This document shows positions 34,024 to 43,933 of a stretch of 64,000 bases of DNA, one piece after another. Numbering within the stretch: position 1 is the first letter of the stretch; each line of letters begins with the position of its first letter. Under the pieces are notes generated by a model. That model was not told the DNA's origin. It did no database searches and saw only the letters and a program-made list of their open reading frames with translations. Source of the DNA: Planomicrobium sp. YIM 101495. Lineage in GTDB: Bacteria; Bacillota; Bacilli; Bacillales_A; Planococcaceae. The stretch covers positions 62,001 through 126,000 of the forward strand of contig NZ_WLZW01000001.1 in the NCBI RefSeq assembly GCF_009707665.1. The letters run 5' to 3'. The position numbers and the translations under genes are program-made.

Positions 34024-35097
34024 ATGAATCAAGAAACATTGCAGATGTTCAAGACGTTGACGGAACTGCCTGGTGCACCGGGGAACGAGCACGAGGTCCG
34101 CAAGTATATGAGAACTGAGCTGGAGAAAGTTTCCGATCGTATCATCCAGGACAATTTAGGAAGTATTTTCGGTGTGCGTGACGGCGCAGCAGACGGCCCG
34201 CGCATCATGGTTGCCGGCCATATGGACGAAGTCGGCTTCATGGTTACACAAATCACAGACAACGGCATGATCCGTTTCCAGACACTTGGGGGCTGGTGGA
34301 ACCAAGTTATGCTTGCGACGCGGGTGGAGATCATTGTCGGCGACAAGAAGATTCCAGGAGTCATCGGCTCGATCCCACCTCATCTATTGAGCGATGAAGA
34401 CCGCAAGAAGCCGATGGAAATCAAGAACATGTTGATCGATATCGGTGCGGATAGCAAAGAAGACGCACAGGAAATCGGTATTCGTCCAGGGCAGCAGATC
34501 GTCCCGTTCAGCCCGTTCACACCGATGGCCAACGACAAGAAAATCATGGCGAAAGCTTGGGACAACCGTTATGGCTGTGGTCTTGCAATCGAACTGTTGA
34601 AAGAATTGAAAGACGAGAAATTGCCGAACCAATTGTTCTCTGGCGCTACGGTTATGGAAGAAGTCGGCCTGCGCGGTGCACAAACGGCAGCGCATATGAT
34701 CGATCCGGATCTTTTCTTCGCACTTGATGCGAGCCCGGCGAACGATGCGAACGGCAATAAAAATGAATTCGGCCAGCTTGGCAAAGGGACGCTGATGCGC
34801 ATCCTCGACCGCAGCATGGTAACACACCGCGGCATGCGCGAATTCGTTTTGGATACAGCTGAATCAAACAACATCCCATATCAATACTTCGTTTCACAAG
34901 GCGGAACAGACGCAGGGAACGTCCACACATCGAACGAAGGTGTACCGAGCTCAGTTATCGGAATTTGTTCGCGATACATCCACACATCTGCTTCGATTAT
35001 TCATACAGATGACTATGCGGCTGCGAAAGAACTGATCGTCAAGCTTGTGAAAGCAGCCGACCGAGCGACAGTTGAAACGATCAAACAAAACGGTTAA
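34024..35097 (+). CDS. ytoP: M42 family metallopeptidase YtoP (glutamyl aminopeptidase-like)
   Basis: This 357-residue cytosolic aminopeptidase of the M42 family has metal-binding residues in [21 protein letters not shown], the catalytic EEVGLRGA, and the late [13 protein letters not shown] block. It probably forms a dodecameric shell that trims peptides. The ATG at 34024 lies 9 nt after GAGGGGG; a TTG at 34018 is too near. A TTCG-loop terminator follows. Confidence 0.87.
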   Translation: MNQETLQMFKTLTELPGAPGNEHEVRKYMRTELEKVSDRIIQDNLGSIFGVRDGAADGPRIMVAGHMDEVGFMVTQITDNGMIRFQTLGGWWNQVMLATRVEIIVGDKKIPGVIGSIPPHLLSDEDRKKPMEIKNMLIDIGADSKEDAQEIGIRPGQQIVPFSPFTPMANDKKIMAKAWDNRYGCGLAIELLKELKDEKLPNQLFSGATVMEEVGLRGAQTAAHMIDPDLFFALDASPANDANGNKNEFGQLGKGTLMRILDRSMVTHRGMREFVLDTAESNNIPYQYFVSQGGTDAGNVHTSNEGVPSSVIGICSRYIHTSASIIHTDDYAAAKELIVKLVKAADRATVETIKQNG

Positions 35098-35099
35098 AA

Positions 35100-35126
35100 A
35101 AAGTGCCTTCGGGCTCTTTTTTTTGA
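35100..35126 (+). terminator. Short terminator of ytoP
   Basis: AGTGCC and GGCTCT (35102-35107 with 35112-35117) close a TTCG tetraloop, followed by eight T. Confidence 0.7.
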
Positions 35127-35160
35127 AGAAAATTTACGCAACCGAAAAAGGGGACACGTT

Positions 35161-35682
35161 ATGCACAACATCAAACTAGCGGTAGCATCGTTGAACAAAG
35201 CGAAGGTCGGTGCCGTCGCAGCAGTTATCGAGAAGCTCGAATGGGATACCGATATCCAACCAATGAATGTCGAATCCGGCGTTTCTGCTCAGCCGATGAC
35301 ACTGGAGGAGACGAAGAGGGGAGCGGTCAACCGCGCACAGAACGCCTTACAGGGAGATCGTGACATGGCAATCGGTCTTGAGGGCGGTGTCTTCATGATG
35401 GAAGATGGCATGTACCTTTGTAACTGGGGCGCACTCGCAACATCCGATGGCCGCGTCTTTACAGCAGCAGGTGCACAAATTCCGCTTCCGAAAAGCATCT
35501 CCGCTGAACTGTTGCGGGGCAGGGAACTCGGTCCGGTGATGGACATTTATGCGAATGAATCCGGCATCCGGAACCATAAAGGCGCGATCGGAGTTTTAAC
35601 GAATGGCATGATGAATCGGGACGAAATGTTCGACCATCTCGTCACTTTATTGATCGGGCAATATGTGCGCGACAGCGATTAA
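35161..35682 (+). CDS. DUF84 protein, YjjX-like inosine/xanthosine triphosphatase
   Basis: The 173-residue protein has the family start VASLNKAKVGAV and the central GLEGGVFMMEDGMYLCNWG block of the DUF84/YjjX family, related to ITPase-like non-canonical NTP hydrolases. It probably removes ITP/XTP from the nucleotide pool. It stands alone between ytoP and the lipoprotein gene. The function is inferred from family only. Confidence 0.75.
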   Translation: MHNIKLAVASLNKAKVGAVAAVIEKLEWDTDIQPMNVESGVSAQPMTLEETKRGAVNRAQNALQGDRDMAIGLEGGVFMMEDGMYLCNWGALATSDGRVFTAAGAQIPLPKSISAELLRGRELGPVMDIYANESGIRNHKGAIGVLTNGMMNRDEMFDHLVTLLIGQYVRDSD

Positions 35683-35742
35683 GTTGCAACTCCACTTAAA
35701 CACTATTAAAATAAAGCATAGTATAGTGAGGGAGGAATTCAT

Positions 35743-36255
35743 TTGCCTCGAAGATTAGGAATGATCATACTGTTGGCATCAGCCGGTTTTTTGGCCGCAT
35801 GCGGTGCAACGATGGAAGAACGTGTACAAGAAGGAATCGATGATACGCGGGCAGCGTTTGAAGCTGAGCCGGAAAATGCGAATGAGACTGCTGACCGGAC
35901 AGAATTTTATTTGCCTGGCGAGTATACTGTAGAAGACCCTTCCGATGAAAATAATATTATCGTGACCGAAGGCGGTGACTCGTTCGTCTTGTTCGTCAAC
36001 CCGAACGAAGCACCCGATAGTCAATTGTTTTATGAGCTGCAACAGCCTCTTGCGGAGGAGTGGATAGCGAACGAAACGTTCCAGGAAAATGAACGGTTCG
36101 GCTTCGTGACGGTCCGTGAAGTGGCGGAAGACCGTTTCGAAATCGTAGCAAGTGCTGGTGGTGTGAAAATGACGACATTATCGGAGGAATCCGATGTGGC
36201 GGACAACATGGAATGGATGATGAAGACGGTCCGTTCCGTCGATACTGGAAATTAG
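35743..36255 (+). CDS. Putative lipoprotein of unknown function
   Basis: The 170-residue protein has a short basic N-terminus, a hydrophobic stretch and the lipobox LAAC (cysteine near residue 21), so it should be a lipid-anchored exported protein. The mature part is acidic (DDTRAAFEAEPENANETADRT) and then forms a globular domain. The start is a TTG at 35743 behind GGAGGA. It lies 12 nt before the thioredoxin gene ytpP and is probably in its operon. No family function recognised. Confidence 0.72.
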   Translation: MPRRLGMIILLASAGFLAACGATMEERVQEGIDDTRAAFEAEPENANETADRTEFYLPGEYTVEDPSDENNIIVTEGGDSFVLFVNPNEAPDSQLFYELQQPLAEEWIANETFQENERFGFVTVREVAEDRFEIVASAGGVKMTTLSEESDVADNMEWMMKTVRSVDTGN

Positions 36256-36267
36256 GAGCTGAGACTG

Positions 36268-36585
36268 ATGAGAGAGCTACAATCAATCGAGGAATTCAAG
36301 CAACTGGCAGACAATGAACCGGTCATCTTCATGTTCACAGCCGGCTGGTGTCCGGATTGCTGCGTGATCGACCCGATCATGCCGGAAGTGGAAGAGAAAT
36401 TCAGCACGTATACATTCGTTTCCGTCGACCGTGATCAGTTCATCGATCTGTGTGTCGAACAGGAAATCTACGGAATCCCGAGTTTCCTCGGTTTCCGGGA
36501 CGGCAAGGAAGTCGGCCGTTTCGTCAGTAAAGACCGCAAGACGCAGCAAGAAATCGAATCGTTTATCAACAACCTGTCAGAATAA
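36268..36585 (+). CDS. ytpP: Thioredoxin-like protein YtpP
   Basis: This 105-residue thioredoxin-fold protein has the active site WCPDC (C28/C31) followed by an extra cysteine, and the cis-proline region YGIPSFL. It is expected to be a cytoplasmic dithiol reductase. It differs from the WCGPC of TrxA. It starts 12 nt after the lipoprotein gene and precedes ytpQ. Confidence 0.85.
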   Translation: MRELQSIEEFKQLADNEPVIFMFTAGWCPDCCVIDPIMPEVEEKFSTYTFVSVDRDQFIDLCVEQEIYGIPSFLGFRDGKEVGRFVSKDRKTQQEIESFINNLSE

Positions 36586-36644
36586 AAAATCCGAACGGTT
36601 CACCCCCAGGGGAGAGCCGTTTGTTTGTGGAAAGGCGGAAAGAA

Positions 36645-37454
36645 ATGAAATCATCTGAATTGATTGGTATATTGAAAAGCCGCATGCCGGGCGAAGAAAT
36701 CCGTTGGAGCTTCGACCGCGAGAAGGATTCATTACGTATTGAGCATACTGGAATCGGCCAAGGGATGACACTTGGCATCCCGCAAGTCATCAACCGTTAC
36801 AAAGCAAAAGGTGACGCAGCGATCGACGAGGTCGTCTACACGATCAGCGAGACGTTCAAAGCGATGGAGCTTGAGGAGAGCGGGGCAATTGCAGAGAGCG
36901 ATCAAATCTTCCCGGTCATCCGTTCGACGTCGTTCCCGGAAGAGTCGCGTGAAGGCATCCGTTTCGTGACAATGGACCATACTGCGGAGACGCGTGTCTA
37001 TTTTGCCCTTGACATTGGCAATACGTATCGCTTAATTGACGAAAATATGTTAAATTCATTAAGTCTTACTGAAGCACAGCTGCAGGAGATGGCGAAATTC
37101 CAAGCAAGAAAATTGTCGACTTCGGTGAAACAGGATGAAGTTGCAGGGAATATCTTCTATTTTTTGAATGAAAATGATGGCTATGACGCTTCCCGCATTT
37201 TGAACGAAGCGTTCTTAAAAGAAATGAAAGAAAAGATCCAAGGGGATATGACGGTTTCGGTGCCGCACCAAGATGTGCTGATTATCGGCGATATCCGCAA
37301 TGAAACAGGTTATGATGTATTGGCCCAGATGGCAATGCACTTCTTCACAAATGGGAAAGTCCCGATTACATCACTGTCATTCGTCTACGAAGACGGTGTG
37401 CTTGATCCGATCTTCATCATGGCTAAAAACAGACGCGAGCAGGAGGAAAAATAA
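36645..37454 (+). CDS. ytpQ: DUF1444 family protein YtpQ
   Basis: The 269-residue cytosolic protein belongs to the DUF1444/YtpQ family, recognisable from its start [19 protein letters not shown] and [12 protein letters not shown]. Function is unknown. The ATG at 36645 follows GGCGGAAAG; the frame extends back to 36621. It lies 2 nt before ytpR, and the ytpP-ytpQ-ytpR-sftA order is the same as in B. subtilis. A weak hairpin (36594-36621) separates it from ytpP. Confidence 0.82.
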   Translation: MKSSELIGILKSRMPGEEIRWSFDREKDSLRIEHTGIGQGMTLGIPQVINRYKAKGDAAIDEVVYTISETFKAMELEESGAIAESDQIFPVIRSTSFPEESREGIRFVTMDHTAETRVYFALDIGNTYRLIDENMLNSLSLTEAQLQEMAKFQARKLSTSVKQDEVAGNIFYFLNENDGYDASRILNEAFLKEMKEKIQGDMTVSVPHQDVLIIGDIRNETGYDVLAQMAMHFFTNGKVPITSLSFVYEDGVLDPIFIMAKNRREQEEK

Positions 37455-37456
37455 AA

Positions 37457-38068
37457 ATGAATGTTTTCTACAATACAAAAGGTATCGGTGATACGCTACT
37501 CGTTCGTTTACAAATGGAAACACCAGAGAAAATCACACCGGAAACATTCGGTGATATCACGCTGATTAAAGATGCAGAAGGGCAAGTGGCAGGCTTTAAC
37601 TTGTTCAACGCTTCAACTTATTCGGATGCGTTGAAAGAAGACACTGCAGTTGAACTGAACGAGCAGCTTGTAACAGACCTTCAAAATGCACTGGAGAAGA
37701 ATGGTGTCAGTTTGACATTGGAAGTGGATTTGACACCGAAATTCGTCATCGGATTCGTAGAGTCAAAAGAAAAACACCCGAATGCTGACAAACTGAACGT
37801 TTGCCAAGTAGTTGTTGGGGAAGAAACATTGCAAATCGTCTGTGGTGCTCCGAACGTCGAGCAAGGACAAAAAGTGGTCGTGGCGAAAGTCGGCGCTGTT
37901 ATGCCTTCAGGGATGCTCATCAAAGACGCAGAACTGCGCGGTGTTCCTTCAAGCGGCATGATCTGTTCAGCAAAAGAACTGGCATTACCGGATGCTCCAG
38001 AGCAAAAAGGGATTCTTGTTTTGCCTGAAGACACTGAAGTCGGTGCAGCATTCGAAGTGAAGGCGTGA
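37457..38068 (+). CDS. ytpR: tRNA-binding domain protein YtpR
   Basis: The 203-residue protein consists of an N-terminal DUF4479 domain and a C-terminal OB-fold tRNA-binding domain ([45 protein letters not shown]) like the N-terminal domain of PheT. The conserved Pro-Asn-Ala-Asp-Lys segment supports RNA binding. Its partner is not known. It directly precedes sftA. Confidence 0.86.
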   Translation: MNVFYNTKGIGDTLLVRLQMETPEKITPETFGDITLIKDAEGQVAGFNLFNASTYSDALKEDTAVELNEQLVTDLQNALEKNGVSLTLEVDLTPKFVIGFVESKEKHPNADKLNVCQVVVGEETLQIVCGAPNVEQGQKVVVAKVGAVMPSGMLIKDAELRGVPSSGMICSAKELALPDAPEQKGILVLPEDTEVGAAFEVKA

Positions 38069-38074
38069 CGAGTG

Positions 38075-40720
38075 ATGAGCTGGTTTAAAAACTTATGGAG
38101 CCGTGTATTCGATTCGGATGATGACGAAGCCCGGTTGGAAGATGCCCGGAAACAGCCGCAACCAAAGACCGCACGATCTGCACCTTTCCGATTTCCGCTC
38201 ATACCGGATGAAGATAAGCAGGCATTTCTAGCAGGGGAACCAGACGAACAAGAAATCCAGGATGTACGCCCGACCGCCCGGATCGAACCATCGATGAAGC
38301 GGACTGAATTGCGTGCAGCTGATCGCGACCGTTTTCGGGACCAGGATATCATCACACCGGTGACACCGGTACGGAATCCGCGTCCTATCCGAGAAGTGAG
38401 CAGAACCGCACCGCTTCCGAAGCGGACGGAATTGAAAGACAAGCCGGGATCATCCCGGCGGTTCGAGCCGACTCGGGTGCCTTCCCCTGTCTACGGATTC
38501 CAGGAGCAGCGTCCGTTACCGATCGAGCAATTGCTTGATCAGAAAGAGACAGCAACAGGGCCGGAGACGACGACGGAAATCTTGAAGTCGGATCAGCATG
38601 AAAAAGTCGGCAAAGACCGGACTGGCATGGAAACCTTCATCAGCGATGTCGCACTGACTCCCTCTGCAGCACAGCAGGCGGAGCGGGTGCGGATGGAGCT
38701 GAAAGGATTGCGCTACGTCCAGCCGGAAGAAAAAGTCGTCGCACCACCAGTACAAGAGAAAATCACAATGCCCGAAGAGATAGCCCAGCCGGAAGTAGTA
38801 GCTGAACCTGTTGCTGAACCTGTAACACCCGTGATTACCGCCGAACCACAAAGCACTGAAGAACCAATTGAAATAGCAGAACCGATCGAGAAGCCGGCAG
38901 TCGCCGAAGCTTATGTTTCACATGCGCCGCCAGCTCCGACGAAAATCGAAGTGCCGGAACAGCTTGAGGAACCGATCACAGAAGAGCCGGAAGAAACACC
39001 ACAAGCAGTAGAAGTGGTCGAAGAACCGGTCCTTGTCCCTGCACCTGTAGCTGAAAAAGTTGCAGAGCCTGAAGTGAAGAAACCGTCGACGGAGAGGAAA
39101 GTGCCGTTCAACGTCTTAATGCTGAAGTCGGACAAACAAAAAATGCAACAGCGTCCGGTTGGAAAACCGGTGTTGCCGAAAGCGGTCCAAGAAGTGAAAG
39201 CGCCGGAACTTGTCGTCCAGCAGCCTGAAGTGGTTGCAATAGAAGAGACATCTGCGCCGGAAGTCGAAGTACCGCAGACAGAGATTGTCAAAACGGCTGA
39301 GCCTGTCGCCGCTTATTTCTTGCCTGAAAAAGATTCATTGCGTCCACCTGAGAACGATTTGATCGATACGGAGTGGATGGAAGAGCAGGGAGACCGCCTA
39401 GTCGAGGCGCTCTCGCATTTCCACATCAATGCGGAGATTACGTCAATCGTACAAGGCCCCGCCGTCACACAATTTGAATTGACCGTTGCCCACGGCGTGA
39501 AAGTCAGCAAGATCCGCAACTTGGCGGATGACTTGAAGCTAGCCCTGGCAGCACGTGATATCCGTATCCAAGCACCGATTCCTGGGAAGAGCTCAATCGG
39601 CATCGAAATTCCTAACCGCAAATCGCGCCCGGTACGTATTTCTGAAATTATCGGCAGTGATGTATTCACCTCATCCGATTCACCTTTGGAAGCGGCACTT
39701 GGCCTTGATTTGACAGGGAAACCTGTGAGTGTCGACTTGCGGAAAATGCCACATGGCTTGATTGCCGGTGCAACAGGTTCCGGAAAATCGGTGTGCATTA
39801 ATTCAATTCTCGTCAGTTTGCTATTTAAATCGACACCACGTGATTTGAAATTATTGCTGATCGATCCGAAAATGGTCGAACTTGCACCGTATAATCATAT
39901 TCCGCATTTGCTGAGTCCAGTCATCACGGACGTGAAAGCAGCGACCGCTTCCTTGAAATGGGCAGTCGAAGAAATGGAGCGTCGCTATCAGTTGTTCGCC
40001 CACACAGGCGTCCGCGATATCGCGCGTTATAATAAGATGGTTGCCTCTAAAGGACAACCAGCACAGCACTTGCCGCACATCCTCATCATTATTGATGAGT
40101 TGGCGGATCTCATGATGGCCGCGCCGTCTGATGTCGAAGAATCGATTTGCCGCATCGCCCAAAAAGCGCGTGCTTGCGGAATCCACTTGGTCATCGCCAC
40201 ACAGCGTCCATCCGTGGATGTCATTACCGGCTTGATCAAATCGAACATCCCGACACGCATCGCCTTCTCTGTATCGTCCCAAGTGGACAGCCGGACAATC
40301 CTGGATTCCCAAGGAGCAGAACGTCTTCTCGGGAAAGGGGACATGCTATATTTAGGAAATGGCATGTCAGCACCGGTCCGGATCCAAGGAACATTCGTCA
40401 CAGATGAAGAAATCGAAGACGTCATCGCGCATGTCCGGAAGCAAGGTGAACCGGAATACATCTTCAAAGAAGAGGAATTGATCCGCTCGAGCTACATGGC
40501 TGAAGAGCAAGATGAACTGTTCGAGGAAGCGTGCCGACTCATCGTTACACAAAGCACGGCTTCTACATCGATGCTGCAACGTCACTTCCGGATCGGTTAT
40601 AACCGCGCAGCGAGACTTATGGATATGATCGAGGAGCAGGGAGTCATTTCGGTCCAAAATGGCAGCAAACCGAGGACTGTTCTGATGACAAAAGAGGACA
40701 TGGAAGAAGTGTTCCAGTAA
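38075..40720 (+). CDS. sftA: DNA translocase SftA (soluble FtsK/SpoIIIE family)
   Basis: SftA is a septum-associated ATP-driven DNA pump that clears DNA from the closing septum. The 881-residue protein has no N-terminal membrane spans and instead a long linker (about 30-425) rich in Pro, Glu and Val with many EPV-type repeats. The motor then has Walker A GATGSGKSV near residue 565 and Walker B LIIIDELADLM. A C-terminal gamma winged-helix domain (STSMLQRHFRIGYNRAARLMD) reads KOPS-like DNA. ATG at 38075 or GTG at 38072. It is followed by murC as in B. subtilis. Confidence 0.9.
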   Translation: MSWFKNLWSRVFDSDDDEARLEDARKQPQPKTARSAPFRFPLIPDEDKQAFLAGEPDEQEIQDVRPTARIEPSMKRTELRAADRDRFRDQDIITPVTPVRNPRPIREVSRTAPLPKRTELKDKPGSSRRFEPTRVPSPVYGFQEQRPLPIEQLLDQKETATGPETTTEILKSDQHEKVGKDRTGMETFISDVALTPSAAQQAERVRMELKGLRYVQPEEKVVAPPVQEKITMPEEIAQPEVVAEPVAEPVTPVITAEPQSTEEPIEIAEPIEKPAVAEAYVSHAPPAPTKIEVPEQLEEPITEEPEETPQAVEVVEEPVLVPAPVAEKVAEPEVKKPSTERKVPFNVLMLKSDKQKMQQRPVGKPVLPKAVQEVKAPELVVQQPEVVAIEETSAPEVEVPQTEIVKTAEPVAAYFLPEKDSLRPPENDLIDTEWMEEQGDRLVEALSHFHINAEITSIVQGPAVTQFELTVAHGVKVSKIRNLADDLKLALAARDIRIQAPIPGKSSIGIEIPNRKSRPVRISEIIGSDVFTSSDSPLEAALGLDLTGKPVSVDLRKMPHGLIAGATGSGKSVCINSILVSLLFKSTPRDLKLLLIDPKMVELAPYNHIPHLLSPVITDVKAATASLKWAVEEMERRYQLFAHTGVRDIARYNKMVASKGQPAQHLPHILIIIDELADLMMAAPSDVEESICRIAQKARACGIHLVIATQRPSVDVITGLIKSNIPTRIAFSVSSQVDSRTILDSQGAERLLGKGDMLYLGNGMSAPVRIQGTFVTDEEIEDVIAHVRKQGEPEYIFKEEELIRSSYMAEEQDELFEEACRLIVTQSTASTSMLQRHFRIGYNRAARLMDMIEEQGVISVQNGSKPRTVLMTKEDMEEVFQ

Positions 40721-40770
40721 AAGGTGCTCATCATCATCAAGATTTTAGCTACCAAATAGCAGAAAAGTTA

Positions 40771-40779
40771 TGATATAAT
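40771..40779 (+). promoter_or_regulatory. Extended -10 promoter of murC
   Basis: TGATATAAT (TGN plus a perfect TATAAT) lies at 40771-40779 in the 145-bp gap before murC. No good -35 is seen, which fits an extended -10 promoter. Confidence 0.55.
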
Positions 40780-40865
40780 CAACTGATTAACAATTAGAAG
40801 GTAGCAGCTTGGATAAAGCAGCATACATAGAAGCTGGTTATCCAACTTCCACAGGGGGTACGTTT

Positions 40866-42179
40866 ATGAATACAATGCATTTTACCGGCATCAAAGGCTC
40901 CGGGATGAGTCCGCTTGCTCAAATTATGCATGATATGGGAAAGTACGTGCAGGGATCTGACATCGACCAGCACTTTTTCACTGAAGATCGTTTAAGAGAA
41001 CGCGGAATCGAAATCTTGCCGTTCGATCCGGAAAATATCAAAGAAAATATGACCATTATTGCAGGCAATGCATTCCCGGACGACCATCCGGAATTGTTGC
41101 GCGCGAAAGAACTTGGTGCTACAATCATCCGTTATCACACATTCCTTGGCGATTTACTGAAGCAATTTGTCTCGGTCGCTATTACAGGCGCCCACGGGAA
41201 AACGTCGACGACAGGATTGATGGCGCACGTCTTGGCAGGCTTCAAACCGGTTTCTTACTTGATCGGTGACGGCACTGGATACGGTCAGGAATCCTCGCAC
41301 TTCTTCGTATTGGAAGCGTGTGAGTACCGCCGTCATTTCCTTGCATATCATCCCGACTATGCCATCATGACGAATATCGATTTCGATCATCCCGATTATT
41401 TCGGCGGAATCGACGATGTCTTCCAGGCATTCGAGGAAATGGCACAGCAAGTGAAAAAATGCATCATTGCTTGCGGTGATGATGCTTATTTGCAACGCAT
41501 CCAAGCACCGGTGCCGGTCGTCTATTACGGCTTCGGTCCGGAGAATGATTTCCAGGCGCGCAATATCGTCAAGACTCCAGAAGGCACGACGTTCGACGTG
41601 GTCGTGCGTAATGAGTTCTTCCATACATTTACTCTGCCGATGTACGGGGACCATGCGATTTTGAATGCACTCGGTGTCATTTCATTGTGCCATTACGAGA
41701 ACATCTCGGCAGACATCATCCAGCGCCAATTCGACAGCTACGAAGGCGTTAAACGCCGCTTTACGGAAACGATCGTCGGAAGCCGTGTATTAATCGACGA
41801 TTATGCACACCATCCTACCGAAATCAGTGCGACTCTTCAGTCTGCCCGCCAGAAGTTCCCGGATCGTGAAGTGATTGCGGTTTTCCAGCCGCATACATTC
41901 TCGCGGACGGAAACATTCCTCCAGGAGTTCGCGGACAGCCTTGACGGAGCCGACAAGGTTTATCTATGCGATATTTTCGGATCGGCACGCGAGCAAAAAG
42001 GCGAGCTGACAATCCAGGACCTAGCCGACAAAATCGACGGTGTTAAATTGATTGAAGTGGGAGACCTGTCTCCACTCATGGATCACGAAGATGCAGTCTT
42101 CCTATTCATGGGTGCAGGAGATGTGACGAAATTCCACGAAGAATTTGAACGCCTGCTAAAAATGCAGGAAACAGTGTAA
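40866..42179 (+). CDS. murC: UDP-N-acetylmuramate--L-alanine ligase MurC
   Basis: MurC adds L-alanine to UDP-MurNAc in the cytoplasmic stage of peptidoglycan synthesis. The 437-residue Mur ligase has the ATP loop GAHGKTS at residues 108-114, the central EACEYRRHF and the [10 protein letters not shown] block. The longest frame starts at 40809, but the ATG at 40866 behind AGGGGG gives the standard [15 protein letters not shown] glycine-rich start. A strong terminator follows. Confidence 0.93.
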   Translation: MNTMHFTGIKGSGMSPLAQIMHDMGKYVQGSDIDQHFFTEDRLRERGIEILPFDPENIKENMTIIAGNAFPDDHPELLRAKELGATIIRYHTFLGDLLKQFVSVAITGAHGKTSTTGLMAHVLAGFKPVSYLIGDGTGYGQESSHFFVLEACEYRRHFLAYHPDYAIMTNIDFDHPDYFGGIDDVFQAFEEMAQQVKKCIIACGDDAYLQRIQAPVPVVYYGFGPENDFQARNIVKTPEGTTFDVVVRNEFFHTFTLPMYGDHAILNALGVISLCHYENISADIIQRQFDSYEGVKRRFTETIVGSRVLIDDYAHHPTEISATLQSARQKFPDREVIAVFQPHTFSRTETFLQEFADSLDGADKVYLCDIFGSAREQKGELTIQDLADKIDGVKLIEVGDLSPLMDHEDAVFLFMGAGDVTKFHEEFERLLKMQETV

Positions 42180-42187
42180 CATGTGAA

Positions 42188-42234
42188 AGGCAGTTGCCAA
42201 AGGAAGAATACTCCTTTTGGCAACTGCTTTTTTG
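42188..42234 (+). terminator. Terminator of murC
   Basis: GCAGTTGCCAAAGGA (42190-42204) pairs with 42212-42227 with one bulged T, followed by TTTTTT. Confidence 0.85.
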
Positions 42235-42335
42235 CGTATTCCCCGCGGATTATAGAATGTTCCGTCTATCTCGAAAAGGAGAGAAAGTTAAAGGATTTCT
42301 AGAAGACATGTCGAATAAGAACTTGAACCGGCAAA

Positions 42336-42361
42336 GTTTACTGTTCGAGAAGGAGGGGTAA
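42336..42361 (+). promoter_or_regulatory. SigB-type promoter of ytxGHJ
   Basis: GTTTAC (42336-42341), 14 bp, GGGTAA (42356-42361) closely matches the general-stress sigma factor consensus GTTTAA-N13-15-GGGTAT. In B. subtilis ytxGHJ is known to be SigB-dependent. The predicted leader is about 38 nt. Confidence 0.7.
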
Positions 42362-42405
42362 AAGAGAGTAGAACAATTTATTCACTTTTCAAAGGAGGAA
42401 TTAAT

Positions 42406-42891
42406 ATGGATTGGTCGATACTGCTCTACATAGCTGCAATTGTGGCTGCGATCGGGTTCCTTGTCCTATGTATTGCATTGGCAATGACCTTGAACTCATT
42501 GAAGAACATTCTAAAAGAGGTTTCAGGAACGGTGGCAGGCTTGGAGAACCAATTGCAAGGCATTACGCTTGAAACGACGAACCTCCTGCATAAGACGAAT
42601 TCCCTAGCAGAAGACGTGCAAGACAAATCACAGAAACTGAACGGTCTTGTAGACGCTGTGAAAGGAATCGGCAACTCGGTGACGGACTTGAACTCATCAG
42701 TACGCCGCGTCACTTCTTCCGTGTCGACTTCGGTCGAACAGAACGAAGATAAGATTGCACAGGTTGTTCAATGGAGCAACGTCGTTCTTGGCATCCGCGA
42801 CAAGTGGAAAGAGCGTAAAGTATACGAAGCACGTGCTCAAGCACCATATGAGCCAGTACCGGGCCAAAAGCGCCTACCGCATAACCAATAA
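42406..42891 (+). CDS. ytxG: General stress protein YtxG (DUF948)
   Basis: The 161-residue protein has one N-terminal transmembrane helix (ILLYIAAIVAAIGFLVLCIA) and a heptad-rich DUF948 segment likely to form a coiled coil, then a polar tail. It is anchored in the membrane; molecular function unknown. AAAGGAGG precedes the ATG. It is the first gene of the ytxGHJ stress operon driven by the SigB-type promoter at 42336. Confidence 0.83.
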   Translation: MDWSILLYIAAIVAAIGFLVLCIALAMTLNSLKNILKEVSGTVAGLENQLQGITLETTNLLHKTNSLAEDVQDKSQKLNGLVDAVKGIGNSVTDLNSSVRRVTSSVSTSVEQNEDKIAQVVQWSNVVLGIRDKWKERKVYEARAQAPYEPVPGQKRLPHNQ

Positions 42892-42929
42892 AAAAACCGA
42901 TATTCAAAAACACTCTGGAGGGATTCACA

Positions 42930-43529
42930 ATGGGAAACTACGACAAACCGAACTACAACGAAAACACGTACAATAAAGACTACTACTCTCAGAGCGGTGC
43001 AAACTACCAGCACAGCGACTACACGCCACAATCCTACGGCATGTACAACCGCTACGATGACCTTTATGATTTCGAAGAAGAGTCAGCATCAAAAGACTTC
43101 ATCATCGGTGCGCTGATCGGGGGAATCCTCGGGGCAGCAGCGGCATTGTTCCTAGCTCCAAAATCAGGCAAGGAACTGCGCACGGACTTGAATACGCAAG
43201 CAACGATGCTGAAAGAGAAATCAAGCGAATATACGGACATCGCAAAAGAGAAATCCGGCGGCTTGAAGCAGCAGGTGATGGAGCAATCGACGAAAGTAGT
43301 CGACAAAGTGAAAAACATGAAAGGTGGTTCTTCACCGATGGACGATGGCACAGCATCTTCCGAAGGAGAGGAATCGATCGAAATGCTGGACACAGTCCAA
43401 AACACGATCGAAAAAGCTGAGTCTACTGGACAAGATGCATTCACTTCCACTGCGAACGCCTTGAAAGAAGCAGTCGAAGAAGTGAAGGAAGAAAATAAAG
43501 AAGAAATGAAAAACAACAAAAACGTTTAA
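42930..43529 (+). CDS. ytxH: General stress protein YtxH
   Basis: The 199-residue protein has a glycine-rich transmembrane segment (IIGALIGGILGAAAALFLAP, near residues 57-76) followed by the family GKELR motif and a charged amphipathic tail. Before it lies an unusual stretch of about 50 residues rich in Tyr, Asn, Gln and Asp. YtxH of B. subtilis is shorter (about 150 residues). Function unknown; SigB-regulated membrane protein. Confidence 0.82.
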   Translation: MGNYDKPNYNENTYNKDYYSQSGANYQHSDYTPQSYGMYNRYDDLYDFEEESASKDFIIGALIGGILGAAAALFLAPKSGKELRTDLNTQATMLKEKSSEYTDIAKEKSGGLKQQVMEQSTKVVDKVKNMKGGSSPMDDGTASSEGEESIEMLDTVQNTIEKAESTGQDAFTSTANALKEAVEEVKEENKEEMKNNKNV

Positions 43530-43547
43530 TAGCTGGGAGCGAATGGA

Positions 43548-43877
43548 ATGGACAACTTGATTCGCGTACAGAGCCTGGAAGAGCTGAAACAGGCCACAGC
43601 CGATACACAGCACTTCTGGCTGTTCAAACATAGCAGCACATGCCCGGTATCTGCCGCGGCATGGAATGAATTCAACGAGTATGCTTCACTGCATCCGAAT
43701 CAGAAATTCTTATTTTTGGTGGTACAGGAAGATCGACAACTATCGAATGAAATCGAGCGTATTACCGAAGTGAAGCATGAGTCACCCCAGCTGTTCCACT
43801 TTGCGAGTATGCAGGTGGATTGGCATGAATCTCATGACAATATCAAGAGCAAGGCGATGCAGGCATTTATTGCATGA
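43548..43877 (+). CDS. ytxJ: Bacillithiol system redox-active protein YtxJ
   Basis: This 109-residue monothiol thioredoxin-fold protein has a single active-site cysteine in HSSTCPVSAAAW (near residue 34). YtxJ is proposed to act as a bacilliredoxin that removes bacillithiol from proteins after oxidative stress. Its presence implies that the organism makes bacillithiol. It is the last gene of ytxGHJ. Confidence 0.86.
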   Translation: MDNLIRVQSLEELKQATADTQHFWLFKHSSTCPVSAAAWNEFNEYASLHPNQKFLFLVVQEDRQLSNEIERITEVKHESPQLFHFASMQVDWHESHDNIKSKAMQAFIA

Positions 43878-43883
43878 GCCGAG

Positions 43884-43930
43884 CAAAAAGGAAATCGGAG
43901 CGGCGAGTTGCTGCTTCGGTTTTCTTTTTG
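43884..43930 (+). terminator. Terminator of ytxGHJ
   Basis: A 15-bp stem pairs 43884-43898 (CAAAAAGGAAATCGG) with 43916-43930, with G-U pairs. Its T-rich right arm runs directly into repeat block B. Confidence 0.7.
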
Positions 43931-43933
43931 TTT

